8,526 nucleotides of DNA from Sulfurovum sp. (GTDB taxonomy: Bacteria > Campylobacterota > Campylobacteria > Campylobacterales > Sulfurovaceae), in contig DQVY01000132.1 of assembly GCA_015661535.1 (NCBI GenBank), positions 1 through 8,526 on the forward strand, in the 5' to 3' direction. Both the position numbers and the translations under genes were made by a program. Shown piece by piece: positions 1 through 5,972 of the stretch; within the stretch, counting starts at the first letter, position 1, and each line of letters starts with the position of its first letter. Under the pieces are notes generated by a model. It saw only the letters and a program-made list of their open reading frames with translations. It ran no database searches and was not told the origin of the DNA.

Positions 1-270
1 GTCCATGGACTGCCTGAAGCTTTGGCCTATGGTGTCTATATCGGAGAGATACTGGCACCTATATTTATCATCATTGGGTGGAAAAGCCGAGTCTGCGCAG
101 GTGTTATTGTCATTAACATGGCCATAGCCGTCTACCTGACACAAATGGGTGCATTCTTAAAACTTGGTGCGCATGGTGCATGGGCACTTGAAGTACCTAT
201 GTTTTACCTTTTAAGTGCTTTGGTGCTAGCCTTGGTAGGTTCAGGCAAATATGCCATTGTAAGAGACTAA
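1..270 (+). CDS. DoxX-family membrane protein, 5' end outside window
   Basis: The reading frame is open from the first base, so this is the C-terminal 89 residues of a longer gene. The TTG at 22 is internal and not a start. The visible part holds the DoxX pattern of a G-Y/P-rich helix followed by the I-G-E-I-L-A-P motif, then I-I-G-W-K-S-R at the start of the next helix. Hydrophobic stretches at about residues 13-26, 34-47 and 64-80 look like membrane helices. DoxX proteins are small four-helix inner-membrane proteins; members are linked to respiratory or thiol redox functions, but the family has no single agreed reaction, so no substrate is assigned. It ends V-R-D-stop, and its last ten bases form one arm of a perfect inverted repeat with the DNA that follows. 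It converges on the truncated haemoglobin gene. Family assignment is fairly sure; function is not. Confidence 0.8.
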   Translation, partial: VHGLPEALAYGVYIGEILAPIFIIIGWKSRVCAGVIVINMAIAVYLTQMGAFLKLGAHGAWALEVPMFYLLSALVLALVGSGKYAIVRD

Positions 271-285
271 TCACAATTAGTCTCT
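262..285. terminator. Perfect 10-bp hairpin at the end of the DoxX gene
   Basis: AGAGACTAAT (262-271) and ATTAGTCTCT (276-285) are perfect inverse complements around a CACA loop. The left arm is the last two codons and the stop of the DoxX gene. The right arm belongs to the duplicated haemoglobin tail, whose coding strand also ends AGAGACTAA. The stem is stable enough to protect or terminate a transcript, but no T-run follows on either strand, so intrinsic termination is only a possibility. Confidence 0.4.
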
Positions 286-343
286 GCTGTTGATCATCCA
301 TCGGGAAAAGACATTCAGATAATTCCAAAAACTTTGGATATTT
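271..343. repeat. 73-bp direct repeat, copy A
   Basis: Positions 271-343 match 428-500 at 70 of 73 positions with no gap, offset 157. The differences are at 276/433, 302/459 and 304/461. Copy B contains the last 21 codons and stop of the haemoglobin gene, whereas copy A lies outside it, starting at the base after the DoxX stop codon. Confidence 0.95.
277..343 (-). pseudogene. Remnant of a truncated-haemoglobin gene 3' end
   Basis: Read on the minus strand, copy A of the 73-bp repeat still encodes the haemoglobin C-terminus from N-I-Q-S-F-W to N-S-R-D and its TAA stop. Relative to the intact gene there is one amino-acid change (Gln to Arg, CAA to CGA) and one synonymous change. Upstream of 343 the frame carries only V-L-S-M-I, which hardly resembles K-L-S-S-E-E of the intact protein, and soon meets an in-frame TAG near 382-384. 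There is no start codon context or haem-binding region. It is a fragment, either left from collapse of a tandem gene pair or made by a local duplication. Confidence 0.6.
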
Positions 344-427
344 ATCATTGACAGGACGGACTTTGAGCAAAGTTCACTCTCCTACGCTGCCGCTGAGACT
401 ACTTCAGCAGTAGGCTCATGTGACTGA
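344..427. other. 84-bp palindrome-rich spacer between the two repeat copies
   Basis: No gene is seen here. The segment is richer in G+C than its flanks and dense in inverted repeats. ACTTTG/CAAAGT lies at 360-365/368-373. CTACGCTG/CAGCAGTAG lies at 382-389/405-413 and pairs with one bulged base. ATGTGA/TCACAT lies at 418-423/428-433, its right arm belonging to copy B. It may act as a bidirectional transcript end for the convergent genes or may be inserted DNA. Confidence 0.5.
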
Positions 428-500
428 TCACATTTAGTCTCTGCTGTTGATCATCCATTGAGAAAAGACATTCAGATAATTCCAAAAACTTTGGATATTT
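428..500. repeat. 73-bp direct repeat, copy B (inside haemoglobin gene 3' end)
   Basis: This is the partner of copy A (271-343; 70 of 73 identical). It covers the last 21 codons of the haemoglobin gene, its TAA stop at 434-436 and the six bases beyond it. Because it is in frame within an intact globin, copy B is probably the original or functional copy. Confidence 0.95.
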
Positions 501-898
501 TCTTCCGAACTTAATTTCTCAGTGATAATGGGTTGCAGTGCTTCTTCAAAGGTAACCAGCCAATGCAGTCTTGCATTGGGGGTAATACGAAAAGGTGCAT
601 GCCTTTTTCTCATCTGTGGGGCACCTCTGTTTTGATTGAAATAAGCTGGTCCTGCACAAATTTGTATAAAGAAATCAGCAGAGTGCTGTGCGGCTATACG
701 CATCTCATCTTCACTTGGAGGGAAAATGTCTTTTATAGGACTTTTAAACAGTCCCATATAAAAGCGGTCAAGCAGATCACGCATTCCCTGTTCCCCAATA
801 TCTGCTAAAAATGCCGGGTTTGGTTTTGTTACAGGAGGGTTAACCCCCTCCGCATAAGCCTGAATAGAAAAGTCTAACGATGATGTGCCAAAATTCAT
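434..898 (-). CDS. Truncated haemoglobin, group II-like
   Basis: A 154-residue protein, slightly long for a truncated globin because of about 30 extra N-terminal residues. The core follows the 2-on-2 globin pattern: helix B with D-R-F-Y (about 44-47), the C-A-G-P-A-Y-F turn (81-87), and the R-K-R-H-A-P-F-R-I motif (97-105), in which His100 is the expected proximal haem ligand. A Trp at 113 sits in the next helix. The R-x-R-H-x-P-F form is typical of group II. Proteins of this kind bind O2, NO or related ligands in the cytoplasm, and a role in oxygen or nitrosative stress is likely but not shown. The ATG start has only a weak ribosome site (AAGG, 7 bases upstream). It lies 58 bases after the zinc-ribbon gene on the same strand and could be cotranscribed with it. 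Its 3' end is duplicated downstream. Confidence 0.85.
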   Translation of the reverse strand: MNFGTSSLDFSIQAYAEGVNPPVTKPNPAFLADIGEQGMRDLLDRFYMGLFKSPIKDIFPPSEDEMRIAAQHSADFFIQICAGPAYFNQNRGAPQMRKRHAPFRITPNARLHWLVTFEEALQPIITEKLSSEENIQSFWNYLNVFSQWMINSRD

Positions 899-956
899 AA
901 GTCTGCCTTGTAGTATAAGTTTCCACGTTTATAACATGATAAAGCTTAGGACTTAA

Positions 957-1232
957 CTAACGACATCCTCCCGTACCGCAACTCTGACTGCTGTCTACGG
1001 CAAATTGATTGACATAGCCACACTCCAAACACTCAAAGGTCAGCATTTTCGGACCAGAACAGCCCCCAGATCTTTGGTCTGTAAGTTCAATATTTTTATG
1101 ATGACACTTCGGGCAAAACCCTCTCTTGATCGCATCAAGCTGTTCTTTTTTCTCTTTCAGATAGTAAATATAAACAAATACCGATCCCAAAAGTACGATG
1201 AGCATAAAAGCCAAAAGATAAAATGTATCGAT
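957..1232 (-). CDS. Small membrane-anchored zinc-ribbon protein
   Basis: About 85-92 residues. Counting from the TTG at 1214, a hydrophobic N-terminal segment (about 2-18) is followed by a charged linker (Y-L-K-E-K-K-E), then C-P-K-C (34-37) and C-L-E-C (62-65), two knuckles able to bind one zinc. Extra cysteines lie at 52, 79 and 84 in a Cys/Gly-rich tail. It is probably an inner-membrane protein with a cytoplasmic zinc ribbon; the function is unknown to me. The start is uncertain. A strong AAGGAG (1244-1239) overlaps the stop codon of the protease gene, and six bases beyond it stands ATC (1232-1230), in frame, with no ATG/GTG/TTG in range. The first conventional start, TTG at 1214, is 24 bases from AAGGAG, and the first ATG (1205) is further. 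I give the ATC-started frame; 957-1214 is the conservative alternative. Confidence 0.65.
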   Translation of the reverse strand: MDTFYLLAFMLIVLLGSVFVYIYYLKEKKEQLDAIKRGFCPKCHHKNIELTDQRSGGCSGPKMLTFECLECGYVNQFAVDSSQSCGTGGCR

Positions 1233-1238
1233 AACAGA

Positions 1239-1244
1239 CTCCTT
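1239..1244 (-). promoter_or_regulatory. Strong ribosome binding site overlapping a stop codon
   Basis: AAGGAG on the minus strand overlaps two bases of the TAA stop (1245-1243) of the YgjP-like gene. This arrangement favours translational coupling to the zinc-ribbon gene. The triplet six bases downstream is ATC. Confidence 0.7.
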
Positions 1245-1914
1245 AAATCGTATAGTTTTTTAATATTTTAACCCGATCCCTGTAAGCGGGGAGATAAGTC
1301 TCCACTTCTTTCCAAAAAGATCTTTGATGATGCTTGTGTCGTATATGTGCCAGCTCATGGACAATAATGTATTGTATCACATCTTGGGGTAACTTCATCA
1401 TCATGCTGTTAAAAGTCAATACGTTCTTTGCCGAACAACTCCCCCACTGTCGTTTTGTTTTACGAAAACGTATCTCTAGAGGAGATAAAGACATCTTTTC
1501 TGCCCAAAGGGTTACCCATGAGGGTATATATTTCTTTGCTTCTCTTTTATAAAAATCATCAACATGTTTTTGAAAAAGTATTTCATCATAACGATGATAG
1601 AAAAGTGTAAAATGTTTTTCATCAAATACTAACTGTGTCTTTTTTTTGCTGTGTTCTTGCAAAAGAAAAGGGTACGCTTCTCCCATAAAATAAAGTGTAG
1701 GATTATTGGAAAAATCTAAAGATTTTCCTTTTCTTTGCTGTAATTTTACTCTTGACTTCTCTATCCATGATGCTTTTTTAAGTAGAAGTTGTTCTATTTT
1801 ACGTAAAGATACTTTGGGTGACTTGATCAAAAGTTCCCCCCTCTCATCAAAAGAGAGATATATATGTTTGAGTTTGGGGTTCACAATATGTCTATATTGG
1901 GGGAGAAGGCTCAT
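1243..1914 (-). CDS. YgjP-like (DUF45/M48) zinc metalloprotease
   Basis: A 223-residue cytoplasmic protein with no signal peptide. The C-terminal half carries the family signature: R-x-x-x-x-R-x-W-G-S-C-S (about 152-161), F-N-S-M-M-M-K-L-P (168-176), then H-E-L-A-H (186-190) with the third zinc ligand probably His196 in H-H-Q-R-S-F-W. His186, Glu187 and His190 form the HExxH zinc and catalytic site. Proteins of this family are predicted metallopeptidases (YgjP/WLM-related, often filed as M48 or DUF45); their substrates are largely unknown. The length is typical and all key residues are present, so it should be active. The ATG start has no clear Shine-Dalgarno but lies nine bases after the stop of the lipoprotein gene, so it is probably translated by coupling within that operon. 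Confidence 0.88.
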   Translation of the reverse strand: MSLLPQYRHIVNPKLKHIYLSFDERGELLIKSPKVSLRKIEQLLLKKASWIEKSRVKLQQRKGKSLDFSNNPTLYFMGEAYPFLLQEHSKKKTQLVFDEKHFTLFYHRYDEILFQKHVDDFYKREAKKYIPSWVTLWAEKMSLSPLEIRFRKTKRQWGSCSAKNVLTFNSMMMKLPQDVIQYIIVHELAHIRHKHHQRSFWKEVETYLPAYRDRVKILKNYTI

Positions 1915-1923
1915 TGTATGAGA

Positions 1924-2367
1924 CTAGTTCAGCATTCTATTATTTTTAAAAGTCACTCTTCTTGCTACGGATCCATCTTTTCTGTAAAGATAAGCAACAC
2001 CATTTCGTATACCGTTTCTATAAGGAATTGTAGCCATCACATCACCATTTTCATATAGGTCTTTTTGTGTACCCTCTATTCTGCCATTGACATAAGGTGT
2101 AATACGTATCACTAAACCTTTTTCATTATAAAGTTTCACTTTCCCGTGTTTCACACCATTTCGAATAGGCTCAATGGAAATCACATTCCCCTCATATCCA
2201 TACCGTTTAATGATCCCGTTCCTACCTGCTTTATCATCCATGATGTATTCCGTACGTACTTGACCACCGGTATAATACTCTTTGGTAATCGTTTTACCAG
2301 AAAGACTTGGCCCATCACATGCGGTAAAAAAGAACAGAGTAAAAAGTGAAAGTAAAAAGTATTTCAT
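1924..2367 (-). CDS. MORN/YwqK-type repeat lipoprotein
   Basis: A 147-residue protein with an N-terminal signal of the lipoprotein type: hydrophobic core at 4-14, then F-T-A-C with the lipidated Cys at 17. The mature part consists of about four to five repeats of roughly 24 residues, of the form Y-x-x-x-G-x-V-x-x-x-x-x-Y-x-N-G-x-x-x-G. This is the pattern of MORN_2/YwqK-like proteins, sometimes labelled antitoxin by homology without direct evidence. It is presumably tethered to the periplasmic side of a membrane; the function is not known. The ATG is preceded by AAAGG six bases upstream, and a candidate -10 element (TATACT) stands at 2405-2400. It is the first gene of a probable operon with the YgjP-like protease (9-base gap) and the zinc-ribbon gene. 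No toxin gene is adjacent, so I do not call it an antitoxin. Confidence 0.75.
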   Translation of the reverse strand: MKYFLLSLFTLFFFTACDGPSLSGKTITKEYYTGGQVRTEYIMDDKAGRNGIIKRYGYEGNVISIEPIRNGVKHGKVKLYNEKGLVIRITPYVNGRIEGTQKDLYENGDVMATIPYRNGIRNGVAYLYRKDGSVARRVTFKNNRMLN

Positions 2368-2399
2368 TGCAAACCTTTAGTTAGTAAATTAATACCATT

Positions 2400-2405
2400 A
2401 GTATA
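2400..2405 (-). promoter_or_regulatory. Candidate -10 element for the lipoprotein operon
   Basis: TATACT on the minus strand, 32 bases before the lipoprotein ATG, would give a leader of about 26 bases. No good -35 is seen, which is common in Campylobacterota promoters. The evidence is motif and spacing only. Confidence 0.35.
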
Positions 2406-2436
2406 CAATAAATTACTTTGTATCTCTACGTAAATA

Positions 2437-2453
2437 CCCTACATGGAGTAGGG
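2437..2453 (-). terminator. Hairpin just after recA
   Basis: CCCTAC (2437-2442) and GTAGGG (2448-2453) form a 6-bp, G+C-rich stem with a 5-base loop, starting four bases after the recA stop codon. On the minus strand it is followed by TATTTACG, so the U-tract is poor. It is a plausible recA transcript end separating it from the lipoprotein operon, but a weak intrinsic terminator by sequence. Confidence 0.5.
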
Positions 2454-2457
2454 AATA

Positions 2458-3501
2458 TTAATCTGCATTCATCTCACTTTCTTCGACGGCAAGCCCTTCT
2501 CCAAAACCGAGTGCCTCTTTTATTTTACCTTCTATCTCAGCCATCATTTCAGGATTTTCTTTGATGGTGATTTTGGCATTTTCTTTACCCTGCCCCAATT
2601 TTTCTGAACCATAAGAGAACCATGCCCCTGATTTATCGACAATGTCCATTTTTACACCATAATCAATAAGCTCCCCTACATAAGAGATACCCTCTCCAAA
2701 CATAATGTCAAACTCTGCCTGTCTAAATGGCGGGGCTACTTTGTTTTTTACAACTTTGGCTTTTACCCGGTTACCTATGCTGGACTCTCCGGATTTAAGT
2801 GTAGCAATACGTCGCACATCAATACGTACAGAACAGTAAAATTTCAGTGCATTTCCTCCCGTGGTTGTCTCAGGAGAACCGTACCCCATGGTACCGATTT
2901 TCATACGGATCTGATTAATGAAAATAACGGTCGTATTGGTTTTATGTAAAATGGCTGTCAACTTACGAAGTGCCTGAGACATCAGTCTTGCCTGAAGTCC
3001 CACATGGGTATCTCCCATGTCACCTTCAATTTCAGACTTTGGTGTCAATGCCGCTACAGAATCGACAACAATAAGATCCACTGCACCCGAACGTGTCAAT
3101 GTTTCAAGAACATCCAGGGCCTGCTCACCAAAGTCCGGTTGAGATACCAACAAATTGTCTGTATCAACGCCCAGATTCTTGGCATACACAACATCCAATG
3201 CATGTTCTGCGTCAATAAAAGCACATACCATATCTTGTTTTTGCGCGGAAGCGATGGTTTGTAGTGCCAATGTTGTCTTACCTGAAGATTCAGGACCATA
3301 TATTTCAATAATACGTCCTTGAGGAATACCGCCAATCCCCAATGCCATATCAAGACCCAAGGAGCCGGTAGAGATACATTCAATAGGTTCAAACTCCTTA
3401 TCTCCCAATCTCATCAGTGTACCTTTACCAAACGTTTTGTCTATTTGCTTGATTGCCATATCGAGTGCTTTTTGTTTTTGTGCGTCCATTGCCATTGTCA
3501 T
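2458..3501 (-). CDS. recA: Recombinase RecA
   Basis: A 347-residue RecA of normal length. Landmarks: Walker A G-P-E-S-S-G-K-T-T (69-77), the catalytic Glu in I-D-A-E-H-A (Glu99), Walker B L-I-V-V-D-S-V-A-A-L (143-152), loop L1 around 160-170, and DNA-binding loop L2 with G-Y-G-S-P-E-T-T-T-G-G-N-A-L-K-F-Y (206-222). It polymerises on single-stranded DNA, drives homologous pairing and strand exchange, and hydrolyses ATP. The C-terminus is acidic, as usual. Three in-frame ATGs lie close together (3501, 3495, 3489). AAAGG is 8 bases before the first and AAGGA is 7 bases before the second, so the protein may begin M-A-M-D-A. It is transcribed alone, divergently from mqnD. No LexA-type box was recognised in the upstream region, but an AT-rich dyad is present there. 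Confidence 0.98.
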   Translation of the reverse strand: MTMAMDAQKQKALDMAIKQIDKTFGKGTLMRLGDKEFEPIECISTGSLGLDMALGIGGIPQGRIIEIYGPESSGKTTLALQTIASAQKQDMVCAFIDAEHALDVVYAKNLGVDTDNLLVSQPDFGEQALDVLETLTRSGAVDLIVVDSVAALTPKSEIEGDMGDTHVGLQARLMSQALRKLTAILHKTNTTVIFINQIRMKIGTMGYGSPETTTGGNALKFYCSVRIDVRRIATLKSGESSIGNRVKAKVVKNKVAPPFRQAEFDIMFGEGISYVGELIDYGVKMDIVDKSGAWFSYGSEKLGQGKENAKITIKENPEMMAEIEGKIKEALGFGEGLAVEESEMNAD

Positions 3502-3525
3502 ATCCTTAACCTTTATGTTGAAATC

Positions 3526-3545
3526 ATTTTATCTAAATAATCATA
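3526..3545 (-). promoter_or_regulatory. Candidate recA -10 elements
   Basis: Two -10-like hexamers lie on the minus strand upstream of recA: TATGAT (3545-3540) and TAAAAT (3531-3526). They would give leaders of about 30 and 17 bases to the first ATG. The upstream one lies within the inverted repeat at 3533-3565. No convincing -35 was seen, and I cannot choose between the two. Confidence 0.4.
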
Positions 3546-3565
3546 GTCTTCTATTATTTATTTAG
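3533..3565. promoter_or_regulatory. Imperfect dyad in the recA promoter region
   Basis: The arms are 3533-3546 and 3551-3565. The outer 8 bp (CTAAATAA/TTATTTAG) and inner 4 bp (ATAG/CTAT) are perfect complements, separated by a small internal mismatch, with a TCTT centre. It overlaps one candidate recA -10 element, so it could be an operator or a leader hairpin. The sequence is very AT-rich, which makes chance similarity more likely. Confidence 0.4.
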
Positions 3566-3668
3566 TCATAGGAGCAGTTTAATACAATTTAGAAAAAATA
3601 TGCAAAAATATGTCAAATTGTCATATTTTTATAGATAAAAGCCAAAAATCATACCTAAATCCAAACCA

Positions 3669-3677
3669 TGCTAAAAT
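3669..3677 (+). promoter_or_regulatory. Extended -10 promoter of mqnD-murB
   Basis: TGCTAAAAT is a TGn-extended -10 element, 27 bases before the mqnD ATG, giving a leader of about 20 bases. The same eleven bases, TGCTAAAATAC, recur upstream of the first L,D-transpeptidase gene (7594-7584, minus). No -35 of note is present. Confidence 0.55.
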
Positions 3678-3704
3678 ACATCCATTATAAAACAAGGTCA
3701 CATT

Positions 3705-4571
3705 ATGCCAACAACCATACAACTCGCCCATTCTCCCGATGCTGATGATATCTTTATGTACTATGCCATCAAATTTGGCTGGGTTGACACCAAAGGATAT
3801 GCATTTGAGAACATTGGCCTTGACATTGAAACACTGAATGTGGAAGCATTAAAAGGCACCTATGATGTTTCCGCGATCTCTTTTGGCATGTACCCACTCA
3901 TCCAAGATGAATATGCTTTACTTCGTACTGCAGTCAGTTTTGGAGAGGGCTACGGACCTAAACTTATTAAACGTAAAGAGAAACAGCTCAAACGCAACTT
4001 TAAAGTAGCGCTTTCCGGAAAATATACCACAAATGCGATGCTCTTTCGTATCTATTACCCTGATGCACGTCCTGTCTATATGGACTTTCTAGAGATAGAA
4101 GAAGCGGTAGTGAGTGGAGAGGTTGATGCCGGGGTACTGATCCATGAATCCATCTTGGATTTTGACGAAAACCTTGAAGTGGAAAAAGAGCTTTGGGATA
4201 TTTGGGTAGAACTTGCAGGAGAAGGGTTACCTCTTCCTCTTGGCGGTATGGCTGTACGAAGAAGTTTACCGTTAAGCCGGGCTATAGACATAGAGAACAT
4301 TTTGATCGATGGTGTGAAGGTAGCCAATGAGAAGAAAGAAGTGCTCTGTGCAAAGTTAGAAAAAGACAAGTTAGTACGTATCTCTTCGGATATGCTTCGC
4401 AAATACCTAGATATGTATGCCTCGGATGAGTCTGTGGAATTAAGCGAACTTCAACTCAAAGCACTAGATACACTGTATGAACTAGGCTTTACACATGGAC
4501 TTTGGGATGCTCCCGTGAAAACAGAAGACTATCTCATCCCTAAAGAGTATAAAGCTTTACGGAACAGCTGA
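3705..4571 (+). CDS. mqnD: 1,4-dihydroxy-6-naphthoate synthase MqnD (futalosine menaquinone pathway)
   Basis: A 288-residue, periplasmic-binding-protein-like enzyme without a signal peptide. Features match MqnD: S-P-D-A-D-D-I-F-M-Y-Y near the N-terminus (10-20, the family's S-P-C-P-N-D-T-F region), T-L-N-x-x-A-L-K-G (43-51), S-F-G-E-G-Y-G-P (78-85), V-L-I-H-E-S (144-149) with His147 in the place of the catalytic His, and G-L-P-L-P-L-G-G (174-181). MqnD splits cyclic dehypoxanthine futalosine to 1,4-dihydroxy-6-naphthoate, a late step of menaquinone synthesis in Campylobacterota. The related MqnA is the main alternative, but the I-H-E-S and L-P-L-P-L-G motifs favour MqnD. The ATG has AAGG seven bases upstream and an extended -10 promoter. 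It overlaps murB by one base (TGATG), so the two are translationally coupled. Confidence 0.88.
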   Translation: MPTTIQLAHSPDADDIFMYYAIKFGWVDTKGYAFENIGLDIETLNVEALKGTYDVSAISFGMYPLIQDEYALLRTAVSFGEGYGPKLIKRKEKQLKRNFKVALSGKYTTNAMLFRIYYPDARPVYMDFLEIEEAVVSGEVDAGVLIHESILDFDENLEVEKELWDIWVELAGEGLPLPLGGMAVRRSLPLSRAIDIENILIDGVKVANEKKEVLCAKLEKDKLVRISSDMLRKYLDMYASDESVELSELQLKALDTLYELGFTHGLWDAPVKTEDYLIPKEYKALRNS

Positions 4572-5347
4572 TGTTTTTTAAAACCATCGACTTCTCCAAA
4601 TCCTCCAGTATCAAAGTAGGCCAGGCTACAGAAGTCTTGATCATAGAAAAAGGAGACCCTCTCCCACAGGAAAGGTACCTCATTGGTGCGGCCAATAACC
4701 TACTCATTTCACCCAACCCTCCTCCACTTATGATGCTCTCGAAAGACTTTGCCTACATAAAAGAGGAAGGAGACTTTTTAGAGATAGGATCTGCCATGCC
4801 TACTGGCCGTATTGTCTCTTATGCCAAAAAACACAACTTGGCAGGTTTTGAATTTTTTTCCAAGCTTCCTGGCTCCCTTGGTGGCATGTTAGCCATGAAT
4901 GCAGGAGTGAAAGAGTATGAGATCTTTAATATTTTACATAGTATTCAGATAAACGGAAAATGGATACTTGGTAAAGATATTGCACATGGGTACCGATTTG
5001 CACATCTTGGCGGCATTGCCACAGCTGCAAGATTTGAAAAGAAAAAAGGCTTTTCACAAATATTACTTGATTCGCTTATACATCTACGATCCAACCAACC
5101 ACATGAACCTTCTGCCGGGTCTGCCTTTAAAAATCCAGAAGGCGACCATGCAGGAAGACTTATAGAAGAAGTAGGCTTAAAAGGTTTTCGAAAAGGAGAC
5201 ATGCAATGGAGTACTGTACATGCAAATTTTTTAGTGAATATGGGGAATGGTACATTTGAAGATGCCAAATATCTCATCGATTTAGCAAAAGAAAAAGTAT
5301 TTACTGAGTGTGGGGTTCTACTCATTGAGGAGATCAAACTCCTCTAA
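4571..5347 (+). CDS. murB: UDP-N-acetylmuramate dehydrogenase (short type)
   Basis: A 258-residue cytoplasmic flavoenzyme of the short form usual in Campylobacterota (about 260 residues against about 340 in E. coli). The FAD-binding part contains G-A-A-N-N-L-L (39-45) and P-G-S-L-G-G-M-L-A-M-N-A-G (100-112). The substrate domain has R-S-N-Q-P (173-177), G-S-A-F-K-N-P (183-189) with the proton-donor Ser, A-G-R-L-I-E (194-199), H-A-N-F-L-V-N (217-223) and the C-terminal L-I-E-E-I, whose Glu is the catalytic acid. It reduces UDP-GlcNAc-enolpyruvate to UDP-MurNAc with NADPH, the second committed step of peptidoglycan synthesis. Its ATG overlaps the mqnD stop codon in TGATG and it has no strong ribosome site of its own, so reinitiation after mqnD is expected. 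Pairing with mqnD is probably only a shared transcript, not a shared pathway. Confidence 0.93.
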   Translation: MFFKTIDFSKSSSIKVGQATEVLIIEKGDPLPQERYLIGAANNLLISPNPPPLMMLSKDFAYIKEEGDFLEIGSAMPTGRIVSYAKKHNLAGFEFFSKLPGSLGGMLAMNAGVKEYEIFNILHSIQINGKWILGKDIAHGYRFAHLGGIATAARFEKKKGFSQILLDSLIHLRSNQPHEPSAGSAFKNPEGDHAGRLIEEVGLKGFRKGDMQWSTVHANFLVNMGNGTFEDAKYLIDLAKEKVFTECGVLLIEEIKLL

Positions 5348-5368
5348 AAGCAAGGGTAAAGATAAAAA

Positions 5369-5887
5369 CTATTTTACAGGTGCCGGACCATTTTCGGTAT
5401 CGCCTTTGTAGAGGCAACGTACACATCTAATATAATTGGTTCTTGAACTTTTTTGCTCGTACACATATGCATCTGCAGGATAGACAACATAGTGTCTTCC
5501 CGCTTGTGCAGGAGTAGAGGACCAAAAGTCTGTATCTCTAAAATAGGTAAAGACCTGCCCATGTATTCTATGTACACTTTGCAACTCATCTGAAGTAGGA
5601 AGTCTCCAGTCGGAATATCCTGCATACTCCAAATCTCTACAGTATGCTTCAGCATGTCTCCACACACCTGACTTTCCTATAGATTTATTACGCTTGGAAG
5701 CACCAGCTTCTGCATCTGTATAGAGTTGGTCTTGCCACATAAGGTCTGCAGCTTCCTGTATATATACTTTTTCTGCTTTACAGGGAGTGCCTATCGCTTC
5801 TACCGGAGACAAGTTTGGTGCAAAATTACCACCTGCCATTAAAAATGTTGCCAACGCTGTTGCTACCAAAATCAGTAGTTTTTTCAT
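5369..5887 (-). CDS. Exported DUF1566 (Lcl C-terminal-like) protein
   Basis: A 172-residue protein with a clear Sec signal peptide: M-K-K, hydrophobic core to about residue 18, cleavage probably after A-G-G or nearby. The mature part has the DUF1566 layout: L-M-W-Q-D (49-53) early, W-R-L-P-T-S-D-E-L (94-102), F-W-S-S-T-P (121-126) and I-R-C-V-R (153-157). These motifs recall the C-type-lectin-like fold of the Lcl/FGE relatives. Such proteins are often secreted or surface-bound; a ligand-binding or adhesive role is possible but unproven here. Cys36, 83, 155 and 158 may form disulphides in the periplasm. The ATG is preceded by AAAGGA at seven bases. It stands as a single gene converging on murB, with only 21 bases between the stops. 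Confidence 0.8.
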   Translation of the reverse strand: MKKLLILVATALATFLMAGGNFAPNLSPVEAIGTPCKAEKVYIQEAADLMWQDQLYTDAEAGASKRNKSIGKSGVWRHAEAYCRDLEYAGYSDWRLPTSDELQSVHRIHGQVFTYFRDTDFWSSTPAQAGRHYVVYPADAYVYEQKSSRTNYIRCVRCLYKGDTENGPAPVK

Positions 5888-5972
5888 CTATCTATCCTTT
5901 GTTATCCAATATTATTCAATATGATAATATAACATACATCAAAACAAGCTAAATTTTGCGTATTATTATAAA

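Noticed and set aside
418..433. CRP/FNR-like site ATGTGA-CTGA-TCACAT
   Set aside because: The half-sites are separated by four bases, where CRP sites need six, and it lies between the 3' ends of convergent genes with no promoter nearby. The right arm is part of the duplicated segment, so the symmetry is probably fortuitous.
533..808. Plus-strand open frame of 91 codons within the haemoglobin gene
   Set aside because: It lies opposite a protein with clear globin motifs, has no family resemblance or ribosome site, and is a shadow of the real gene. Similar antisense or out-of-frame readings across recA, mqnD, murB and the transpeptidases were dismissed for the same reason.
1924..2367. Antitoxin role for the YwqK/MORN-type lipoprotein
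   Set aside because: The label occurs for this family, but the protein is exported and lipidated here and no toxin-like gene is adjacent.
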